The notes: generated from the letters alone by a model not told the origin. A stretch of 64,000 bases of DNA from Sideroxyarcus sp. (GCA_030652215.1 JAUSBC010000003.1:27218-91217); one strand, 5' to 3'. Positions 28,853 through 38,599 are shown, counted from the stretch's first letter. Made by a program: numbers and translations.

Positions 28853-30810
28853 GGCGCCTCCCCTTGTCCGGATTCATGTTTGAGATACACCACGCCCAGC
28901 GGCGGCAGGGTCAGCGAGAGCGAATGAAAGTATCCCTGCGCGGCCAGCGGCGACGCATCGACGCCCCCGAAATTGCCGACGCCGCTACCGCCATAAAGCG
29001 GCGCATCGCTGTTCAGGATTTCGCGCCAGAATCCCCCGCACGGCACGCCGACAACGTAGTTGTGTCGGACGACCGGGGTGAAGTTGCATACCACCAGTAC
29101 GCTGCTGTCGGTGTCGTATCCGTACCGCAGGTAGCAGATGACGCTTTCTTCCCAGTCGTGGAAATCCACCCAGCTGAAACCGTCGCTGGAAAAATCCTTC
29201 TGGTAAAGCGCGCCTTCTGACCGGTAGCAGCGATTCAGGTCGGCTATCCAGCGCTGCATGCCGGCATGAAGCGGATATTGCAGGACGTGCCATTCGAGGC
29301 TTTCGTCGTGTTGCCACTCGCGCTTCTGGCCGAACTCCCCGCCCATGAACAAAAGCTTCTTGCCCGGATGTCCCCACATGTGACCGTAGAGCAGGCGCAG
29401 GTTGGCAAACTGGCGCCATTCGTCGCCGGGCATTTTGCCGAGCAGGGCGCCTTTGCCATACACCACTTCGTCATGCGACAAGGGCAGCACGAAATTCTCG
29501 GTGTAGGCATACCAGAGGCTGAACGTGAGATTGCCGTGGGAATACCTGCGGAATACCGGGTCCTGCTGGAAGTATTTCAGCGTGTCATGCATCCAGCCCA
29601 TGTTCCACTTCATGCCGAAACCCAGGCCACCGGCATAGGTCGGGCGAGACACCATGGGCCAGGCTGTGGACTCCTCGGCAATGGTCAGTGTGTCCGGGTG
29701 ATCGCGATATACCGCTTCGTTAAGCTCGCGCAAGAACTGCATGGCTGCAAGATTCTCGCGTCCCCCGTGGGCATTGGGTATCCACTCGCCGTGCTTGCGC
29801 CCGTAATCGAGATACAGCATCGACGCCACGCCATCGACCCTGAGGCCGTCCACATGGTATTGCCGGAGCCAGAACAAGGCGCTGGATAACAGGAAGGCGC
29901 GCACTTCGTTGCGTCCGTAATTGAAAATGGAACTGTTCCATTCCGGGTGGTAGCCCTGACGCGGATCGGCATGCTCGAACAGATAAGTCCCGTCGAAATA
30001 TGCGAGGCCGTGCTCATCGCTCGGGAAATGCGACGGCACCCAGTCGAGGATCACGCCGATGCCCGCCTGATGCAGCCGGTCGATCAATGCCATCAAGTCC
30101 TGCGGGCTGCCGTGCCGGGCGGTCGGGGCGAAATAGCCTGTGGTCTGGTAACCCCATGAGCCGAAAAACGGGTGCTCGGTTAAGGGCATGAATTCAACGT
30201 GGGTAAACCCGGTTTCCAGTACATGATCCACGAGCTGCGTTGCGATTTCCCCGTAGCTCAGGGAACGGTTGCCCTCTTCGGGCACGCGCCGCCATGAGCC
30301 CAGATGCACTTCGTAAATCGACATTGGCGCATCGAGTGCATTTGCGCTGCGCCGCCGTGACATCCATTCTGCGTCATGCCAGGTGTAATCCATGTCCCAG
30401 ACGCGCGAACCCGTGCGCGGCGGCAGCTCGCTGCACATTGCGCAGGGATCTGCTTTGTCGACCTGGTAGCTCCGGTCGGATGAAGCGATGTGATATTTGT
30501 AGCATTCGCCGCTGACTATGCCCGGCACAAAGCATTCCCAGACGCCGGAGCCGTCGCCCCGCAGACGCATGGGGTGAGAAGACTTGTCCCAGGCGTTGAA
30601 ATCGCCGATCACCGACACGGTGCCCGCATTCGGCGCCCACACGGCGAAGTGAGTGCCGCTGACGCCGTTTTCCGAAATCAGGTGAGCCCCCAGCTTTTCG
30701 GAAAGCTGTGTATGCGTTCCTTCCTTGAGAAGGAAAATGTCGTGCCCTGTGATCTGCTCGCCGGAGCCGGGCGCTTGAATGTTTTCTGTTTGGGCGGATG
30801 TGTTGTTCAT
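28849..30810 (-). CDS. glgB: 1,4-alpha-glucan branching enzyme
   Basis: This is a 653-residue GH13_9 enzyme (EC 2.4.1.18) that introduces alpha-1,6 branches. A single CBM48/E-set domain ([12 protein letters not shown]) precedes the barrel motifs [38 protein letters not shown] (nucleophile), IAEESTAWP (acid/base) and [14 protein letters not shown]. It is a single-CBM form of the shorter type. Two ATGs are adjacent (30813, 30810); AAGG is 5 bp before the second, which is chosen. It is the first gene of the operon, so control of glucan/trehalose turnover must act in the 493-bp gap upstream. Confidence 0.94.
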
Positions 30811-30922
30811 CATTGCCTTACCAGGTGGCGGAGTATTCGAGTGTCATGTAACGCATCAACTGCCATGCAAATACGGCGTGATTCCAGTGCGCACAGATTG
30901 AATCCCTTGTTCGGCAAAGCAG

Positions 30923-30970
30923 GGAGCAGACAGGGGCGGCGGTCCGATCATCGACCGCCGGGCTGCTTCC
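30923..30970. promoter_or_regulatory. GC-rich hairpin in the probable glgB leader
   Basis: The inner stem CGGCGGTC/GACCGCCG has a loop of about 8 nt, and the outer arms GGAGCAG/CTGCTTCC pair with one bulge. It lies 110-160 bp upstream of the glgB start on the transcribed side. No T-run follows on either strand, so it is not a standard terminator. It could be a leader structure or protein site. Confidence 0.4.
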
Positions 30971-31018
30971 TTAATACTTTCAGATCGTTAAACTTGTGAC
31001 GCAGTAATTGTGTTGCCA

Positions 31019-31041
31019 ATTATTTTTGTTGCAAAAATAAT
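31019..31041. promoter_or_regulatory. AT-rich 23-bp perfect palindrome
   Basis: Arms ATTATTTTTG and CAAAAATAAT flank TTG. It stands out against the GC-rich background and is central in the divergent gap between glgB and the malQ-like gene. It is a candidate operator for the glucan/trehalose genes; no regulator gene is adjacent. Confidence 0.45.
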
Positions 31042-31306
31042 GTCCCGCACAAACACAGTGCACCAATCCAAAGTGAACAACAGATAGAAACTTCCAGACC
31101 TGCACGAAAACAGACCTGACGGCAGGCGGGAAGTTCCACCCTGATCGAATACGCCGGGCTTTCGAACAATCGCGGAATCAGGCGCTCTCGCAATCCCGTA
31201 TGCGGAACATTGATACTGGTCACGATTGGGTGAATTTCGATCTTCGGCTGACGCGTATGACCGGTTTCGGCATACACTGATCAGATTGTTGTACGCATTT
31301 ATTCAG

Positions 31307-33169
31307 ATGAGCGCTTTGCCGACATCAACCTCTCAGCCCGACCCTGACCTGCTGGAAGCCCTCCGTCTGCTGGACAAGACGGAATTTTTGCTCGCCGTTC
31401 ACGACACAAGCTTTCCAAGTCCGGCAGGCGAAGACAGCGGATGCGGCAGTCCTTATGGAAAGGGCGGCCTGGCCCTGGCGGAATTTGCACGCTCTCTGGG
31501 CTTTACCGGCCTGCAACTGGGCCCGCAGGGCCTGACGACTCCGGGCAACCCCTCTCCCTACGACGGCACACTGTTTTCCCGAAGCATTCTCTCGCTCGAT
31601 CTGCAATCGCTCATGCGCAGCGCATGGGGTGAATTGCTGAGCGAGGACAGCGTGCGGGAAATGGTCGAAGGCAATCCCCATCCCGAAGGCGGGAAGGTGA
31701 ATTTCGCTTACGCGCACGATGCGTACCGGAAAGCGGCCGAGGAAATTTATTGCAGATTCGAGGCGGCGCGACTGCAGGGCAAACCCGGGGCAGTGCGTCT
31801 GGCGGGCAGCTTGGCGGAGTTTTGGGATAGCAACAAATGGGTGCGCGACGATGCCGCTTATGAGGCAATGTGTTCCGGGCAGCGCGCGTCTGCTGCGGAT
31901 TCGAAACATGGAAATGTTCAGGAACGCTACTCGTTGCTCCAGTTCATCCTGCTGGAACAGCACCGGACCTTCCGCGACAACATGCGCGAGCTGGGAATCA
32001 AGGTCTACGGGGATGCCCAGGTGGGCTTCTCGCAGCGGGATGCGTGGAGCAGAAAATCGCTTCTGCTCGATGGTTATTTCCTGGGTGCGCCGCCCAGCCG
32101 GACCAATACGTTGGGCCAGCCGTGGAACTATCAGGTGTTGAATCCGTCGTTGTATCTCGGTGCAGATGGCGGCCCCGGCCCGGTGCTGGATTTTGTTGCC
32201 GAGCGCATCGGAAAAATGCTTGAAGAATTCGATGGCGTGCGCATGGATCATCCGCACGGCCTGGTTTGTCCCTGGGTGTACAGGGCTAACGATCCGGACC
32301 CGTTTCGCGCGGTGCAAAACGGAGCGCGGCTTTTCGCAGCGCCCGATCTGCCCGACCATCCGGAGCTTTCCCGTTACGCCATCGTCAGGCCCGATCAGGT
32401 GAATCGCCATCGGCCGCGCTACGCCGAAGACTGGGAGCACAGCCTCACCGCGGAACAGGAGCACATCTACGCGCTGATCATGGATACGATTGTCGGGCGG
32501 ATGAACGCCCATGGCCGGCGCAAGGAAGACATTCTTTTCGAGGTGCTATCCACCGAACCCATGCCGCTCAGGCAAGTGCGCCAGCGCCACGGACTGGGAA
32601 GATTTCGCGTGACCCAGAAAGCAAACCTCGACGATAGCGCAGATGTCTATCGCGGCGAAAATGCCGAACCGCGGGACTGGATCATGCTGGGCAACCACGA
32701 CACGCCCTCCATCTGGGGACTGGTACGGGATTGGCACGGGAGCGAGGAGGGGTTCAAACAGGCAGGATATCTCGCCCGCAGGCTGCGACCGGATTCGCCG
32801 GAACAACTTTCGCGAATCCTGGCGGCAGATCAATACAAACTGGCACACGCCAAAATGGCGGAACTGTTCCTGAGTCCCGCCCAGCACGTCATGATGTTTT
32901 TCGCAGACCTGTTCGGCATTGAAGAAACCTACAACGTGCCCGGAACTCAGAACGAGGAAAACTGGACCCTGCGCGTGCCGAACGACTTCTTGCGAATCCA
33001 TGAACTGAAGAAGCGCGAAGGGCGTGCACTCAACCTGCACGCAGTTCTGGCGCTTGCCTTGCGCGCGCGCCCCGACATTTGCAGACCGGAACTGATTGCG
33101 AGGCTTGAAGCCAAGGCAGGCTGGACTATCGACCGGACAGTTTCTCCGCCAGCGTCTTCTCCAGCTTGA
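31307..33169 (+). CDS. Divergent GH77 4-alpha-glucanotransferase-like protein
   Basis: This is a 620-residue protein from ATG 31307; the upstream open sequence from 31226 looks non-coding. GH77 landmarks are present in order: [13 protein letters not shown] with [33 protein letters not shown] (likely nucleophile Asp), [11 protein letters not shown] (likely acid/base Glu) and [12 protein letters not shown]. The motifs differ from the canonical RIDH, GEDLG and GTHDLPT found in the MalQ-TreY fusion of the same cluster, so this is a separate subfamily. Its substrate may differ. It is divergent from glgB. The C-terminal 44 bp overlap the 3' end of tal on the other strand. The Shine-Dalgarno is weak. 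Confidence 0.8.
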   Translation: MSALPTSTSQPDPDLLEALRLLDKTEFLLAVHDTSFPSPAGEDSGCGSPYGKGGLALAEFARSLGFTGLQLGPQGLTTPGNPSPYDGTLFSRSILSLDLQSLMRSAWGELLSEDSVREMVEGNPHPEGGKVNFAYAHDAYRKAAEEIYCRFEAARLQGKPGAVRLAGSLAEFWDSNKWVRDDAAYEAMCSGQRASAADSKHGNVQERYSLLQFILLEQHRTFRDNMRELGIKVYGDAQVGFSQRDAWSRKSLLLDGYFLGAPPSRTNTLGQPWNYQVLNPSLYLGADGGPGPVLDFVAERIGKMLEEFDGVRMDHPHGLVCPWVYRANDPDPFRAVQNGARLFAAPDLPDHPELSRYAIVRPDQVNRHRPRYAEDWEHSLTAEQEHIYALIMDTIVGRMNAHGRRKEDILFEVLSTEPMPLRQVRQRHGLGRFRVTQKANLDDSADVYRGENAEPRDWIMLGNHDTPSIWGLVRDWHGSEEGFKQAGYLARRLRPDSPEQLSRILAADQYKLAHAKMAELFLSPAQHVMMFFADLFGIEETYNVPGTQNEENWTLRVPNDFLRIHELKKREGRALNLHAVLALALRARPDICRPELIARLEAKAGWTIDRTVSPPASSPA

Positions 33170-34088
33170 TCTGGTCGACGGTAAAGCCGCGTATCCCTTC
33201 GGCGAGTTTTTCGGTCGCCATCGCATCCTGATTCATCTCCCAGCGGAACTCGGCCTCGGTCATGGACGCCGGGCGAGGTTTGATCGCGCCGGCATACTGC
33301 AGGCGGCGCTGCAATGTGCCTTGCGTGCCCTGTAATTCCTGCAGCAGGGAAGGGCTGATGGTCAGGCGATCACAGCCGGCCAAGGCAAGAATCTCGGCAC
33401 TGTTGCGGAACGACGCGCCCATCACGGTGGTCGGGTAGCCGTGCTCCTTGTAGTACTGGTAGATATTGCGTACCGACAGCACGCCCATATCCTCCTCGGC
33501 GGGGATGTCGGTCCTTCCTTCCTTGGCTTTCTGCCAATCGAATATGCGCCCCACAAACGGCGAAATCAGCGTGACGCCGGCTTCGGCGCAGCAGCGCGCC
33601 TGGGCAAAACCGAACATCAGCGTAAGGTTGCAGTGTATGCCCTCGTGTTCGAGTATCTCCGCCGCGCGTATGCCTTCCCAGGTCGCGGCGATCTTGATCA
33701 GCACGCGCTCGTTGGCAATGCCCGCCTCGTTGTACAGGCGGATCAGTTTGCGCGCTTTGGCGAGCGTGGCGAGCGTATTGAACGACAGGCGCGAATCCAC
33801 TTCGGTGGAGATGCGGCCCGGCACGATCTTCAGCACTTCCACCCCGACGCCCACGGCCAACTTGTCCATCGCATCGTAGGCCTGCCGTTCGGGGTTGATG
33901 TTTTGCGATTTCGCCCAGGCGATGGCATCTGCAATCAGCGGCGCGTATTCGGGCAGGCTCGCCGCCTTGAGCAGCAGCGAGGGATTGGTGGTCGCGTCCT
34001 CCGGCTGATGGGTGCGTATCGCTTCGATATCGCCGGTATCGGCAACGATGGCGGTCATGGATTTCAATTGTTCGAGCAGGTTGGGCAT
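33126..34088 (-). CDS. tal: Transaldolase
   Basis: This is a 320-residue TalB-type transaldolase (EC 2.2.1.2) of the non-oxidative pentose phosphate pathway. Family signatures include [11 protein letters not shown] near the N-terminus, [13 protein letters not shown], and the Schiff-base lysine in [12 protein letters not shown]. Length matches the family. AGGAG precedes ATG 34088, 10 bp after the HPP gene stop, so it probably shares that transcript. Its last 44 bp overlap the convergent GH77 gene. Confidence 0.95.
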   Translation of the reverse strand: MPNLLEQLKSMTAIVADTGDIEAIRTHQPEDATTNPSLLLKAASLPEYAPLIADAIAWAKSQNINPERQAYDAMDKLAVGVGVEVLKIVPGRISTEVDSRLSFNTLATLAKARKLIRLYNEAGIANERVLIKIAATWEGIRAAEILEHEGIHCNLTLMFGFAQARCCAEAGVTLISPFVGRIFDWQKAKEGRTDIPAEEDMGVLSVRNIYQYYKEHGYPTTVMGASFRNSAEILALAGCDRLTISPSLLQELQGTQGTLQRRLQYAGAIKPRPASMTEAEFRWEMNQDAMATEKLAEGIRGFTVDQIKLEKTLAEKLSGR

Positions 34089-34098
34089 GGTCGCTCCT

Positions 34099-34836
34099 TT
34101 ATTGTCGGGTTTTGATCTTGGACTGTTGCACTCTCGGGAATTCGCGGTCTATCCGTATCTGCGCCTGCTGCAGCGCCAGTTTGTAAATCTCGGCGAGCAC
34201 TTCCTGGCTTACGTCGATCTCGCTGTTCATTTGTTGCAGCGCCAATTCGATATCGGTCTGCTCGAGTGTGATGAACGGGGCGGGCTTGGGCCGCGTTTGT
34301 CCCTGGAGCGCATGCATGGGGTAGCGTCTGCCGGGCAGCAAGTTGTTGATGACCAGCGCCAGCAGCAGCGAGATGCCCACATTGACGGCCACGATGGCAA
34401 ACGCCCATTGCCAGTTCATGTCGTGGAGCTGCGAGCTGCCGAGCACCATCATGAGTGCCGTGGCGGCACTGGGCGGGTGCAGACAGCTCAGGAGTTCCAT
34501 CAACAGGATCGCCGAGCCGACAGCCGCGCCTGCGGCCAGCGTCGGATCGGCGATGAGCGCACTGCAAGCCAGTCCGGCGAGCGCGGAGACGAGGTGCCCG
34601 CCGACCAGGTTCCAGGGTTGCGCCAGCGGGCTGTGCGGCGTTGCGTACAACAGCGTTGCCGAGGCGGCCATGGAGGCGACGATAAGCAGCGGAAATCTCG
34701 CTTGCGGCAATGCGTGCAGCGCTAGTGTCAACAGCAGGATGGCGATACCGCCCGCGAGGCCGCTGCGCAATTTTTCTGCGGTCGATGTTTGCGATGCATG
34801 CGGTTTGAACGATGCCAGGAACGTCGCGATATTCAT
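34099..34836 (-). CDS. HPP-family integral membrane protein
   Basis: This is a 245-residue protein. The first ~165 residues carry about five hydrophobic segments and the family signature [20 protein letters not shown]. The C-terminal ~80 residues are soluble and helical ([29 protein letters not shown]). Some HPP proteins transport nitrite in plastids and cyanobacteria; function here is unknown. It lies between a dioxygenase-family gene (46 bp) and tal (10 bp) on the same strand. Confidence 0.85.
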   Translation of the reverse strand: MNIATFLASFKPHASQTSTAEKLRSGLAGGIAILLLTLALHALPQARFPLLIVASMAASATLLYATPHSPLAQPWNLVGGHLVSALAGLACSALIADPTLAAGAAVGSAILLMELLSCLHPPSAATALMMVLGSSQLHDMNWQWAFAIVAVNVGISLLLALVINNLLPGRRYPMHALQGQTRPKPAPFITLEQTDIELALQQMNSEIDVSQEVLAEIYKLALQQAQIRIDREFPRVQQSKIKTRQ

Positions 34837-34882
34837 GGATGGAGTGCTTTCCGAGGGAGACGTTTGATTATAGCCGTATTGC

Positions 34883-35689
34883 TTAACCGAACCGGCAGGC
34901 CGACACCTGCTTGCCCATGAGGCTGTCGCGATAGTCTATGCGTCCGGGATCTTTTTCCGCCGCACCGGCCACCACCATGAGCGGGAGCAGATGTTCGCTG
35001 CGCGGATGGCAGAGGCGGGCGTCCGGCGCCTTGTGCCATTCGTTCAGCAGGCGCTCGCGTTCGCGCGGTTCCGCCGCGATGGCGTTTTCCAGCCAGGCGT
35101 CGAAACGGCGCGATGCCGCGTTCGATGCTTCATCGGGAGAGAAAATATTGCGCAGGTTGTGATAGCTCATGCCGCTGCCGATGATGAGCACGCCTTCGTC
35201 GCGCAGCGGCGCAAGCGCGTGGCCAAGGGCGAGGTGCCGCGCGGGATCGAGATCGTGCAGCAGGGAAAGCTGCACGACGGGGATGTCCGCTTCCGGGTAA
35301 ATGAGTTTGAGCGGTATGAACACGCCGTGATCCAGCCCGCGTTCGGTTTCCACTGCTGCACTGAAGCCGGCCGGCGCGAGCAGTTCGCGCACGCGCGCGC
35401 CCAGTTCGGGAGAACCTGCTGCCGGATATTCAAGCCGGTAAGTGTGTTCCGGGAAGCCGTAATAGTCGTAGAGCAGGCTGTGTCGTGCCGACGCGAGCAC
35501 GGTTGCCTGTTCGCATTCCCAGTGGGCGGAAATGACAAGCAGCGCTTTGGGCCGCTGCGCCAGCGTTGCCGAGATGCCGCGCAAATACGCTTCCATCCGG
35601 TCCCACAAATCCGGCGCGGCACCGGGCATCGGCTCCATGAAGAAACACGGGCCGCCGCCGTGCGGAATGTAGAGCGTGGGGTGCGTCAT
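34883..35689 (-). CDS. DODA-type extradiol dioxygenase family protein (YgiD-like)
   Basis: This is a 268-residue class III extradiol ring-cleavage family protein. Probable metal ligands are in LYIPHGGGP, the ISAHWE motif, GLDHGVFIPLK and GSGMSYHNLRN. It resembles YgiD/DODA proteins, which act on catechol-like substrates such as DOPA; the natural substrate is not predictable. ATG 35689 starts 1 bp after the stop of the upstream YceI gene, so the two are cotranscribed. Confidence 0.87.
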   Translation of the reverse strand: MTHPTLYIPHGGGPCFFMEPMPGAAPDLWDRMEAYLRGISATLAQRPKALLVISAHWECEQATVLASARHSLLYDYYGFPEHTYRLEYPAAGSPELGARVRELLAPAGFSAAVETERGLDHGVFIPLKLIYPEADIPVVQLSLLHDLDPARHLALGHALAPLRDEGVLIIGSGMSYHNLRNIFSPDEASNAASRRFDAWLENAIAAEPRERERLLNEWHKAPDARLCHPRSEHLLPLMVVAGAAEKDPGRIDYRDSLMGKQVSACRFG

Positions 35690-35690
35690 A

Positions 35691-36281
35691 TTAGTTGGTG
35701 AATCCTTCGATGGGCGGGTAGTCCTTGAATGCTTCGACCGGCGAGATGATGTGCACTTCGTCGCTCACCATGGAGAGGAATTTGATCATGCCGAAGTCGG
35801 AGCGTTTGATGGTGGCGGAAATGTTGGCCCCGCACATTCTTTTGAGCAGCATCGGGTGCGTGCCGCATTTGAAATCATGGATCGCGAGCGTGACCGGCCG
35901 CGTGACGCCGAGCAGTGTCAGCTTGCCGCTGGCCGAAACAGGTTTTTCGCCGTCGAACACGAGTTTGTCGGAGACGAAACGCATGGCCGGATAGGCGCTT
36001 ACGTCGAAGAAGTCCACGCTCTTCATGGCTTTGTCCCAGGCGGGAAGGCCCATGTTGATCGAGGCGGTGTCTATGGACAGCTCGATGCTGCCTTGGCGGG
36101 CGTCGGTATCCAGCGTGATTTTGCCGCTGGTCCGGTCGAAGCGCCCGCGTTGCGTGGTGAAACCGAGATGGGTCACTTCGAACATCGGCCAGGTGTGGGC
36201 GGGGTCGAGGGTGAAATTCTCCGCCGCATGCGCGGGCGCGGCGAGCAGGGCGGCGAGCAGGAAGGCAGTCGGCTTGTTCAT
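35691..36281 (-). CDS. YceI-family periplasmic protein (second copy)
   Basis: This is a 196-residue protein with a signal peptide (AFLLAALLAAPAHA) and a full YceI lipocalin-like domain: FTLDPAHTWPMFEVTHLGF, FDRTSGKITLD, SASGKLTLLGVTRPVTL. YceI proteins bind isoprenoid or amphiphilic ligands in the periplasm. GGGAG precedes the ATG. It follows another YceI gene (19-bp gap) and a cytochrome b561 gene, a common trio. Confidence 0.92.
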   Translation of the reverse strand: MNKPTAFLLAALLAAPAHAAENFTLDPAHTWPMFEVTHLGFTTQRGRFDRTSGKITLDTDARQGSIELSIDTASINMGLPAWDKAMKSVDFFDVSAYPAMRFVSDKLVFDGEKPVSASGKLTLLGVTRPVTLAIHDFKCGTHPMLLKRMCGANISATIKRSDFGMIKFLSMVSDEVHIISPVEAFKDYPPIEGFTN

Positions 36282-36299
36282 GTTTTATCTCCCGGTTGG

Positions 36300-36854
36300 C
36301 TACTTGCCGGCGGCGAACGTGAGACGGAAGCGGATCTGCACTTCATCCGCTATCGTGTCGGTGTCGCCCCACATCCCCGAGCCGATGCCGTACTCCAGCC
36401 GTTTGATCGGGAGGACGCCGGCGACCATGAGCTGATTGCCTTTCTGCTCCAGCGTGAATGGCGCCCTGATTTCGCGCGTCACGTCGCGGATGGTCATCCG
36501 GCCGGCGACTTCATAGCGTCCCGGCGCGATGCGCGTCACCTGGCTGGAGACGAAACTGGCCTGCGGAAATTTGGCCGTGTCGAACCAGGATTTGCCGATC
36601 ACTTCGTCGTAGGCTTCCTGGCTGCCGACGTCGATGCTAGCGGTTTCGATGTCGATGCGTGCCGTGCCCTTTTCGGGTTGGGCCGGATCGACGGAAACGG
36701 CGGCGTTGAAGCGTGCGAAATGCCCTTCCATGGGCACGCCCATTTGTCTGGAAAGGAATGCGATGCTGCTTTGCTGGGGCTGCAGCACCGAGTAGTCGGC
36801 GGCTTGTGCCGTGAAGCCGGCGAGCGCCAGCATCAGAAACAGGATCGTTTTCAT
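36300..36854 (-). CDS. YceI-family periplasmic protein (first copy)
   Basis: This is a 184-residue protein with a signal peptide (TILFLMLALAGFTAQAA) and a YceI domain: YSVLQPQQSSIAFLSRQMGVPMEG in place of the usual HxxxxF motif, then RIDIETASIDVGS and RMTIRDVTREIRAPF. It is divergent from the next YceI copy, so not a recent duplicate. ATG 36854 overlaps the cytochrome b561 stop (ATGA) behind GGAGG; the longer open frame upstream is inside the cytochrome gene and is rejected. Confidence 0.92.
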   Translation of the reverse strand: MKTILFLMLALAGFTAQAADYSVLQPQQSSIAFLSRQMGVPMEGHFARFNAAVSVDPAQPEKGTARIDIETASIDVGSQEAYDEVIGKSWFDTAKFPQASFVSSQVTRIAPGRYEVAGRMTIRDVTREIRAPFTLEQKGNQLMVAGVLPIKRLEYGIGSGMWGDTDTIADEVQIRFRLTFAAGK

Positions 36855-37393
36855 GATTTCCTCCGCAGGAAGGGCAGCATGCGCGCGAGTATGTTGTCGC
36901 GCTCGATGAAATGATGCTTGAGCGCGCCGCCGACATGGGCTGCCAACGTGCCCAGCAGCAGCAGGTTGAGCGCCTGGTGCACCTGCAGCAGCTGGTCGCC
37001 CAGTTCCTTGTTCTTGTCGACCAGGTCGGGCAGCGGCAACACGCCGAACCACACGGTCTGGAACCCCTTGGCCGAGCTCATCAACCAGCCGCTGATGGGA
37101 ATGATGACGATCAGCGCATACAGCACGTAGTGAGCCGAGTGCGCCGCGAACTTCTCCCAGTTCTTCATGCTGTCGGGCAGCACAGGTGGGAGATGGGTGG
37201 CGCGCCAGTAAATGCGGAACAGCGCCAGCAGGAATACCGTGACGCCTATCCATTTATGGTAGCTGTACAGCCGGAGTTTGTACGGCGAGAGCGGCAGATC
37301 GTGCATATAGATGCCCAGCGGAAACGCGGCGAAGATCAGCAGGGCGATCAGCCAGTGCAGGGAAATGGCGGTTCGGGTGTAGTTATCGTTCAT
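36851..37393 (-). CDS. Cytochrome b561-family membrane protein
   Basis: This is a 180-residue four-helix membrane cytochrome b. Heme-ligand histidines are in ISLHWLIALLIF, YSYHKWIG, VHQALNLLLLGTLAAHVGGALKHH. ATG 37393 follows GAGGTGA and is preferred over the ATG at 37447, which lies in the promoter palindrome. In E. coli the yceJ-yceI pair has the same layout. It probably passes electrons to or from a periplasmic partner related to the two YceI proteins; the redox partner is unknown. Confidence 0.92.
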   Translation of the reverse strand: MNDNYTRTAISLHWLIALLIFAAFPLGIYMHDLPLSPYKLRLYSYHKWIGVTVFLLALFRIYWRATHLPPVLPDSMKNWEKFAAHSAHYVLYALIVIIPISGWLMSSAKGFQTVWFGVLPLPDLVDKNKELGDQLLQVHQALNLLLLGTLAAHVGGALKHHFIERDNILARMLPFLRRKS

Positions 37394-37418
37394 TTTGGTC
37401 ACCTCGATTGTTGCGCTT

Positions 37419-37447
37419 ATCCTAGTTAAACGGTTGACTATAGTCAA
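37419..37447 (-). promoter_or_regulatory. Promoter of the cytochrome b561-yceI-tal operon
   Basis: Minus strand: -35 TTGACT (37447-37442), a 17-bp spacer, and -10 TAGGAT (37424-37419). The first gene starts about 25 bp further on. The strongest sigma-70-like promoter I see in the window. Confidence 0.72.
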
Positions 37448-37448
37448 C
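37433..37448. promoter_or_regulatory. Operator-like palindrome over the b561 promoter -35 box
   Basis: GTTGACTATAGTCAAC is a perfect 16-bp palindrome that contains the -35 hexamer, so a bound dimer would block RNA polymerase. The regulator is not in the window. Confidence 0.6.
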
Positions 37449-37553
37449 GGGGGTTTCTATGTGTTTTGCAGGGGTGCGACTCACCCCTCTCTTGATGTGG
37501 GATTGCAACTTTTCGGCGGCAGGAATTTCGAAGGCCGTGCTGGACAGGTGGGG

Positions 37554-37581
37554 CTTGAAATCCCGCGAATTGCCCGCATCT
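37554..37581 (+). promoter_or_regulatory. Heat-shock (sigma-32) promoter of htpX
   Basis: CTTGAAA, 13 bp, then CCGCATCT, against the sigma-32 consensus CTTGAAA-N13-15-CCCCATNT (one mismatch). It is about 65 bp upstream of the htpX start, and htpX is a heat-shock gene in E. coli. Confidence 0.75.
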
Positions 37582-37646
37582 GGTAGCCCGTGGCGAGGTG
37601 ATACACTGCGCGCCGCAAACACATCGTACTTTTGGAGAGTGAAGCA

Positions 37647-38531
37647 ATGAAACGTATTTTCTTATTCGTCCTGACCAATATCGCGGTCTTGCTGGTCATC
37701 AACATCACCCTGCGTCTGCTGGGCGTGGACCGGGTGCTGGATGAAAGCGGCGCGATCAATTTCAACGCGCTGATGGTGATGTCTGCGGTAATTGGTTTCT
37801 CCGGTTCCATCATTTCGCTGCTGATGTCCAAATGGATGGCGAAGCGCTCGGTGGGCGCGCATGTAATCGAGAATCCGCAAGACCCGACAGAACGCTGGCT
37901 GGTTGAGACCGTGCGCCGCCAGGCGCAGGCTGCGGGTATCGGCATGCCTGAAGTGGCGATTTACGACGCCCCGGACGTGAACGCGTTCGCCACCGGCTGG
38001 AACCGCAACAACTCGCTGGTCGCGGTGAGTACCGGTCTGCTGCACAGCATGAGCCGCGAGGAAGCCGAAGCGGTGCTGGCGCACGAAGTGAGCCATGTGG
38101 CCAACGGCGACATGGTCACGCTGGCGCTGATCCAGGGTGTGGTCAACACCTTCGTGGTTTTCTTCGCCAAGCTGTTCGGCATTCTGGTGGACCGCGTGCT
38201 GCTCAAGAACGACGGCCGCAACGGTCCCGGCATCGGCGCCTTCGTGGCCGAAATCGCCGCGCAAGTCGTGCTGGGCATCCTCGCCAGCATCGTCGTCCGC
38301 TGGTTCTCGCGCCAGCGCGAGTTCCGTGCCGATGCGGGCGGAGCCAGCCTGGCCGGACGCCAGAAGATGATCGCCGCGCTGGAACGCCTGAAGGTCAACC
38401 ACGAGCAGGCCGCCGCGATGCCGCAGAACATGTCGGCCATGGCGATATCGAGCGGTGGAGGCTTCTCGCGTTTGTTCATGACGCACCCGCCGCTGGACGA
38501 GCGCATCGCGGCGTTGCGCGCAGGAAGCTAA
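37647..38531 (+). CDS. htpX: Membrane zinc metalloprotease HtpX
   Basis: This is a 294-residue M48B protease that degrades damaged inner-membrane proteins. Two N-terminal helices ([19 protein letters not shown] and [19 protein letters not shown]) precede the catalytic domain with zinc motif VLAHEVSHV, two further hydrophobic segments, and the third ligand region [13 protein letters not shown] 37647 follows GGAGAGTGAAGC; TTG 37632 is part of that Shine-Dalgarno stretch and is rejected. It has its own heat-shock-type promoter and a strong terminator. An M48 paralogue lies at 41773. Confidence 0.95.
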   Translation: MKRIFLFVLTNIAVLLVINITLRLLGVDRVLDESGAINFNALMVMSAVIGFSGSIISLLMSKWMAKRSVGAHVIENPQDPTERWLVETVRRQAQAAGIGMPEVAIYDAPDVNAFATGWNRNNSLVAVSTGLLHSMSREEAEAVLAHEVSHVANGDMVTLALIQGVVNTFVVFFAKLFGILVDRVLLKNDGRNGPGIGAFVAEIAAQVVLGILASIVVRWFSRQREFRADAGGASLAGRQKMIAALERLKVNHEQAAAMPQNMSAMAISSGGGFSRLFMTHPPLDERIAALRAGS

Positions 38532-38552
38532 CGGCGGTACTCGCAACAAATG

Positions 38553-38583
38553 AAAACGGCGGGATGTTCCCGCCGTTTTTTTT
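38553..38583. terminator. Rho-independent terminator after htpX
   Basis: The 11-bp stem AAAACGGCGGG/CCCGCCGTTTT has a 5-nt loop and is followed by T8 in total on the plus strand. The 3' end of mlaA faces it 17 bp away; the A-run side gives T's on the minus strand too, so it may act in both directions. Confidence 0.85.
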
Positions 38584-38599
38584 GATCAAAATATCGTGT

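Larger units (their letters stand above)
30814..31306. other. 493-bp divergent intergenic region upstream of glgB and the second malQ
   Basis: No gene is supported here. The region holds a long GC-rich hairpin (30923-30970) and an AT-rich perfect palindrome (31019-31041), both listed separately. Promoters for both divergent transcription units must lie here, but I cannot assign convincing -35/-10 pairs. Confidence 0.6.

Noticed and set aside
31020..31277. 85-codon open frame on the minus strand in the glgB upstream gap
   Set aside because: It ends within the AT-rich palindrome, has no Shine-Dalgarno, and shows no recognisable domain; the gap is better read as regulatory.
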